Below, piece by piece: positions 61,401-64,000 of a stretch of DNA of 64,000 bases. Made by a program: the position numbers and the translations under genes. How positions within the stretch are numbered: the stretch's first letter is position 1; each line of letters begins with the position of its first letter. The stretch is from SABY01 sp964523795 (lineage in GTDB: Bacteria; Bacteroidota; Bacteroidia; Bacteroidales; 4484-276). Where the stretch lies: positions 1 through 64,000 of the forward strand of contig CAZGAO010000018.1 of the NCBI GenBank assembly GCA_964523795.1. The letters run 5' to 3'. The notes under the pieces were generated by a model that did no database searches, had not been told where the DNA came from, and saw only the letters and a program-made list of their open reading frames with translations.

Positions 61401-64000
61401 GATTTCCATTATCAAAGTAACCACTTCCATTAACAGCCTGCCAGGATAAACTGGTGTAGTTTTCCGCTGCAGCCGAATTAATTACATAGATCTCGTTGGC
61501 GCATCCTGTTGCATCGTTGCCGGCAAAAACCGTTGGCAGGGGAATAACTGTAATCACCACCTGATCGCTAAGCGGCCCGCAGCCGAAACTCGATTCTACG
61601 GTGGCAGTATAAATTGTTGTTTCCGTTGGAACGAAGGCTACACCATTCGTTGCATTATGATCCCAGCTTAATGTACCGTTGGTGTAATTTGCACTTAATA
61701 TTACTTCATCGCCTTCGCAGATGATTTGATCAGCACCTGCATAAACTGTGGGTGGCTCGTGAATAATTACATTTTTTGTAATGCTGTCGATGCAGTCTTC
61801 CCGGCTTTCGATCACCAGCTTAACTTCATATTCTCCGATGGCTTCGTAAGTGTGCGTATAATTGCCAAGACCGGTAACAACAAGCGGCGTTCCGTCTCCA
61901 AAATCCCATCGGTATTCAGCCAGCGGATGAACATGGGTAGAAAGATCGATAAATTCCATTGGCATCGTAGCACAACCATCGCCTGGCCCGAAATCAACCG
62001 TAACCATCGCACACTGCACTTCAACCGTATCCATATTGGTAAGGCTCCAGCGATTGTTTTCATCCATCACCCGCACGAACAAGGTGTTTTCGCCCAAAGG
62101 CAAATCAAAAAGATCGGCGGTAAAAGAATACCCCTGGATATTTGGGCTGGGCGTTAAGGGCAAATCAATGCCTTCGCCTTCACCCGGATCCTCGTTAAAG
62201 AAATACTCGGCTTTTACAATGTTTTGTTCATCGGTGATAATGGTTTCCTTGTAGAATGATTTGATATTTGTCAAGCTCCAATTTTCTCTTCCGTCCTTTG
62301 TGCGAACATACAAATGATGAAAGCCATTGGCATATCCGGAAATATCAGCAATGAAACTAATCCCTCCAATGTTGCTTGCCGGCGTTACAGGAATCGCAAT
62401 TCCTTCGCCTTCGCCTGGGTCTTCATCAATAAAATATTCAACTTTAGTGATATTTGGTAAAGTGATAAAAACTGTTTCCTTGTAAAACGATTTGATATTC
62501 GTAAGACTCCAGTTCCCCCTTGCATCTTTTGCACGAACATACAAATGATGAAAACCATTGGCATATTCCGAAATGTCGGCTATAAAATCAATGCCGCCAA
62601 TATTGGTAGATGGAGTTACAGGAATTTCAGTTCCTTCGCCTTCGCCCGGGTCTTCATCAATAAAATATTCTACTTTGGTGATATTTGGCAAATTAGTGAA
62701 TACCGTTTCCTTGTAGAATGATTTGATATTTGTAAGGCTCCATTTTCCTCTGTCATCTTTTGTACGAACGTACAAATGATGAAAACCATTGGCAAATTCG
62801 GAAATGTCTGCTATAAAATCAATGCCGCCAATGTTGGGTGATGGAGTTACAGGAATTTCAATTCCTTCTCCTTCACCCGGATCTTCATCGATAAAATATT
62901 CTACTTTGGTGATGTTGGGCAAAGTTGTGAATACTGTTTCCTTGTAGAATGATTTGATATTTGTCAAGCTCCAGCGATTCAGGTCATCTTTTGCTCGGAC
63001 ATACAAATGATTAAATCCATAATCGAGGGTGGAGATATCCAGCGTTAGGCTGATGTTTTCGATTTGTTTTGCCGGAGTTATGGGTATGGATGTTCCATTA
63101 CCAAATCCTGGGTCTTCATTGAAAAAGTATTCCACATCAGCGACATTTGAAATAACCTGATTATTTGAAACTGTAATGTAATCAGGATAGCTTATACTAA
63201 AACCATGTGAATAATGAAAAACTGTAAGTGTAATATCAAAACTCCCGGTAATAAAATAGGTGTGTTCAGGATTTTGAGTAGTGCTGGTATATCCATCTCC
63301 AAAATCCCATAGCCATCCTGTGATTAAACTGTTTGAAAAACTGGATTTATCCGTAAAAGATACTTTAAACGGAACATTTCCTGCGAAAATATCAGCCTCG
63401 AAATCAGGAATAAATTCCTCAACAAATGCTTCAGTTCCATCCCAGTATATTTTACCCCTATCAAAAAATACTGTTGGGTAGTTATTGTTAAACGAGTCGT
63501 CCTGTTCGCTGGTTTGGGGTAAACCAATCGAACTTTCAATGGAGTTTATTTCCAGCCATTTTTCCCAATTGCCCTCTCCCAGCCAAAAAGCCTCTTCATC
63601 TTCACCATTAAGAAAGATTGCCCCATTACTCAATTTCTGTTTATAAAAGCCGGGAGCATTCCAGTCCGACACAACAGGTTCAACCGGGAGACCTGCTAAA
63701 TCATGATTGTAGGCACTTTTAAATAATTCCGAAACATTTCCGGGTAAAGGAGTGTAATCAAACCCGACCATGGATTGATAGGCAGCGAGGATGTTTAGTT
63801 TTCCCGTTCCCCAATATTTTTGATCTTCTACTGTAAGTGTATTGTTCCCTTGCCAGTTTCCATTGGGTATAGCTGATGCTGAATTTTGTAAAATTTCTTT
63901 TACCTGGTCTGCATTCAATTGAGGGAAATTTTCCATCAGTAATGCAATTGAACCTGTTACATGCGGCGCAGCCATGCTTGTTCCTACCATGCCCATCCAT
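58423..64000 (-). CDS. subtilisin-like (S8) protease with PKD and 77-aa repeats, T9SS-sorted (5' end outside window)
   Basis: At least 1858 aa; the 5' end, with the Asp and His catalytic residues and signal, is beyond the window. The catalytic serine motif GTSMAAPHVTG is at residues 6-16 of the visible part. PKD domains follow (about 185-270 and 665-735, WDFGDG), with five repeats of 77 aa between them (about 275-660). Later modules are shared with the T9SS protein at 27210-29192. A T9SS sorting domain closes it (VEVYPNPSTGEFRI ... KKLVLQ). It is exported and probably acts at the cell surface; cleavage targets are unknown. It is the first visible gene of the block. Confidence 0.9.
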   Translation of the reverse strand, partial: WMGMVGTSMAAPHVTGSIALLMENFPQLNADQVKEILQNSASAIPNGNWQGNNTLTVEDQKYWGTGKLNILAAYQSMVGFDYTPLPGNVSELFKSAYNHDLAGLPVEPVVSDWNAPGFYKQKLSNGAIFLNGEDEEAFWLGEGNWEKWLEINSIESSIGLPQTSEQDDSFNNNYPTVFFDRGKIYWDGTEAFVEEFIPDFEADIFAGNVPFKVSFTDKSSFSNSLITGWLWDFGDGYTSTTQNPEHTYFITGSFDITLTVFHYSHGFSISYPDYITVSNNQVISNVADVEYFFNEDPGFGNGTSIPITPAKQIENISLTLDISTLDYGFNHLYVRAKDDLNRWSLTNIKSFYKETVFTTLPNITKVEYFIDEDPGEGEGIEIPVTPSPNIGGIDFIADISEFANGFHHLYVRTKDDRGKWSLTNIKSFYKETVFTNLPNITKVEYFIDEDPGEGEGTEIPVTPSTNIGGIDFIADISEYANGFHHLYVRAKDARGNWSLTNIKSFYKETVFITLPNITKVEYFIDEDPGEGEGIAIPVTPASNIGGISFIADISGYANGFHHLYVRTKDGRENWSLTNIKSFYKETIITDEQNIVKAEYFFNEDPGEGEGIDLPLTPSPNIQGYSFTADLFDLPLGENTLFVRVMDENNRWSLTNMDTVEVQCAMVTVDFGPGDGCATMPMEFIDLSTHVHPLAEYRWDFGDGTPLVVTGLGNYTHTYEAIGEYEVKLVIESREDCIDSITKNVIIHEPPTVYAGADQIICEGDEVILSANYTNGTLSWDHNATNGVAFVPTETTIYTATVESSFGCGPLSDQVVITVIPLPTVFAGNDATGCANEIYVINSAAAENYTSLSWQAVNGSGYFDNGNQLNTVYHPAPSDPVIVTICLSAQPLAPCLIGTADCFDLTLTEPPSVNIQQPLSGSIICASTVVQLLSTVMHSSGILWATSGDGIFANPTQASTSYTPGTMDIANQQVTLCLEAEPLGGCTVPVVACINLNIQADPQITLAPDFWLDCADYDFNSDQWFPYQMSATIENGASFEWSTEGDGYFDNPSNLQANYHLGNSDILNGEVVLSLSASGPEQCNLVVSEQCVLHIPGQLIPISQAGWRGISSYIDNSDRTVPEVLAPVTNSLAIIMDEANKTYNPATGINNIGNWGAVGYRANFTNPQVCLPVYGVPVSDQTFEIVNSTTFLPVLTDVPVAIVDLFNGHLNQIQQIYDWSTFKTWTPANAGFSELKPGYAYSMVTTSSFTIEFPPFSWEPPLSQVSINGKIINEANGNPVGNIEVLVSGESSVLTNAEGIYSAIVPSAWSGTITPAKAEWIFSPSSKSFENVLVNIYDQDFTGISTSCDPGWEFIVTGSYHTISIPLESNPNIFGGPLQADDWIGVFYLDDNGTEQCGGNVQWTGAPGLVIMAYEDDPATAEKDGFAIGETIQWKIYSCSTQETYNAVATYDPYMPDQGMFANWGFSSLVSLNCQLCQELTLLENWNSVSLYVEPSNPDVETLFAPMVNDLIIMRNLNSIYWPEFSINTIGDWNIESGYVMKMSTAHSGASICGLPLSGSSLTLSASENTWHYLPVLSSCPVDINQMFGQEIDNIVIVKDLIGCKVWWPQMEVYSLTELIPGQAYEIKISDDVMLTYPQCTGKQMKQSYPVSNKQTSRWGTIDFSPFTHVISLSELLLSEFPSGCQIGIFNNEGTVLGYSEIISNMTMVMVAVGNDPSTEEIEGFTESEPMHFRIFNPETGHETPLQVTFDESMPNAGYFTNHGLSAIKGIYVTRIDETSLDFSVEVYPNPSTGEFRIISFGDPSSLDWEVLDIHTATLMKGKQQSNQFSIDLSSYPKGIYYLKITNQGMLSVKKLVLQ
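62005..63160 (-). repeat. five tandem 231-bp (77-aa) repeats inside the subtilase
   Basis: Segments with EYF(I/F)(D/N)EDPGEGEG at the start and W(S)LTN(I)KSFYKE at the end recur at about 231-base spacing (for example 62272, 62503, 62734 and 62965). The inner three copies are most alike; the first and last have diverged. The repeats form surface-like beta domains. Confidence 0.85.

Noticed and set aside
62005..63160. CRISPR array
   Set aside because: The repeats are coding, 231 bp long and contiguous without spacers.

Overview
The window looks like a chromosome segment of a Bacteroidota (Bacteroidetes) bacterium, probably a Bacteroidales/Marinilabiliales- or Saprospiria-like environmental lineage (inference). 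The support is: many exported proteins ending in type IX secretion (T9SS) sorting domains; TAnnTTTG-type -7 promoter boxes, with one full TTTG-N20-TAnnTTTG promoter; an NtrC-type regulator with the GAFTDA variant; a 1100-aa SecA with a C-terminal zinc motif; and few Shine-Dalgarno sequences. There is no rRNA, no recognisable tRNA, no CRISPR array and no intact transposase or integrase.

Layout. 0.6-9.98 kb: a tandem double UvrA-like ATPase, a BRO-N/DinD-like protein, a MOSC protein, an AlbA_2 (Schlafen-type) regulator, a 53-aa ORF and a MOSC-MogA fusion. 10-13.7 kb: a small coiled-coil membrane protein and a LamG/T9SS exported protein. 13.85-17.95 kb: carotenoid block with a small membrane protein, crtI, crtB, an exported 176-aa protein and idi. 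18.3-21.45 kb: surface proteins, the first frameshifted. 21.7-25.9 kb: a histidine kinase/NtrC pair divergent from an HlyD-type adaptor that has a candidate sigma-54 promoter and no adjacent permease. 26.1-29.2 kb: two T9SS proteins, one with a CxxCH motif. 29.35-33.4 kb: a GreA-like factor, an M20 peptidase and a U32 peptidase.

33.4-40.0 kb is an AT-rich toxin-antitoxin island with nearly everything on the minus strand: XRE regulator, RNA methyltransferase, ParE pair, HigA fragment, HEPN/MNT pair, VapB with VapC remnant, zeta-toxin fragment, RhuM and antitoxin. Its modules are separated by four copies of a roughly 220-bp repeat. The repeat has an imperfect palindrome, and three copies carry a -7 promoter box pointing at the next gene. 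At least seven broken toxin, antitoxin or BRO fragments lie in or near the island, which makes it look like a cassette collection with heavy decay. 41-47.7 kb: a membrane iron-sulfur reductase, a HepT/MntA pair and SecA, followed by a VapC gene with a large internal deletion.

48.8-64 kb: nine minus-strand genes that read as one block: a subtilisin-like protease with PKD domains and five 77-aa repeats (its 5' end lies beyond the window), two lipoprotein paralogues flanking a TPR/beta-propeller protein, a tail-anchored 689-aa protein, a 59-aa protein, a small lipoprotein, an outer-membrane barrel and a two-TM coiled-coil protein. The function of this block is unknown to me. It is, with the toxin-antitoxin island, the best candidate here for an undescribed system.
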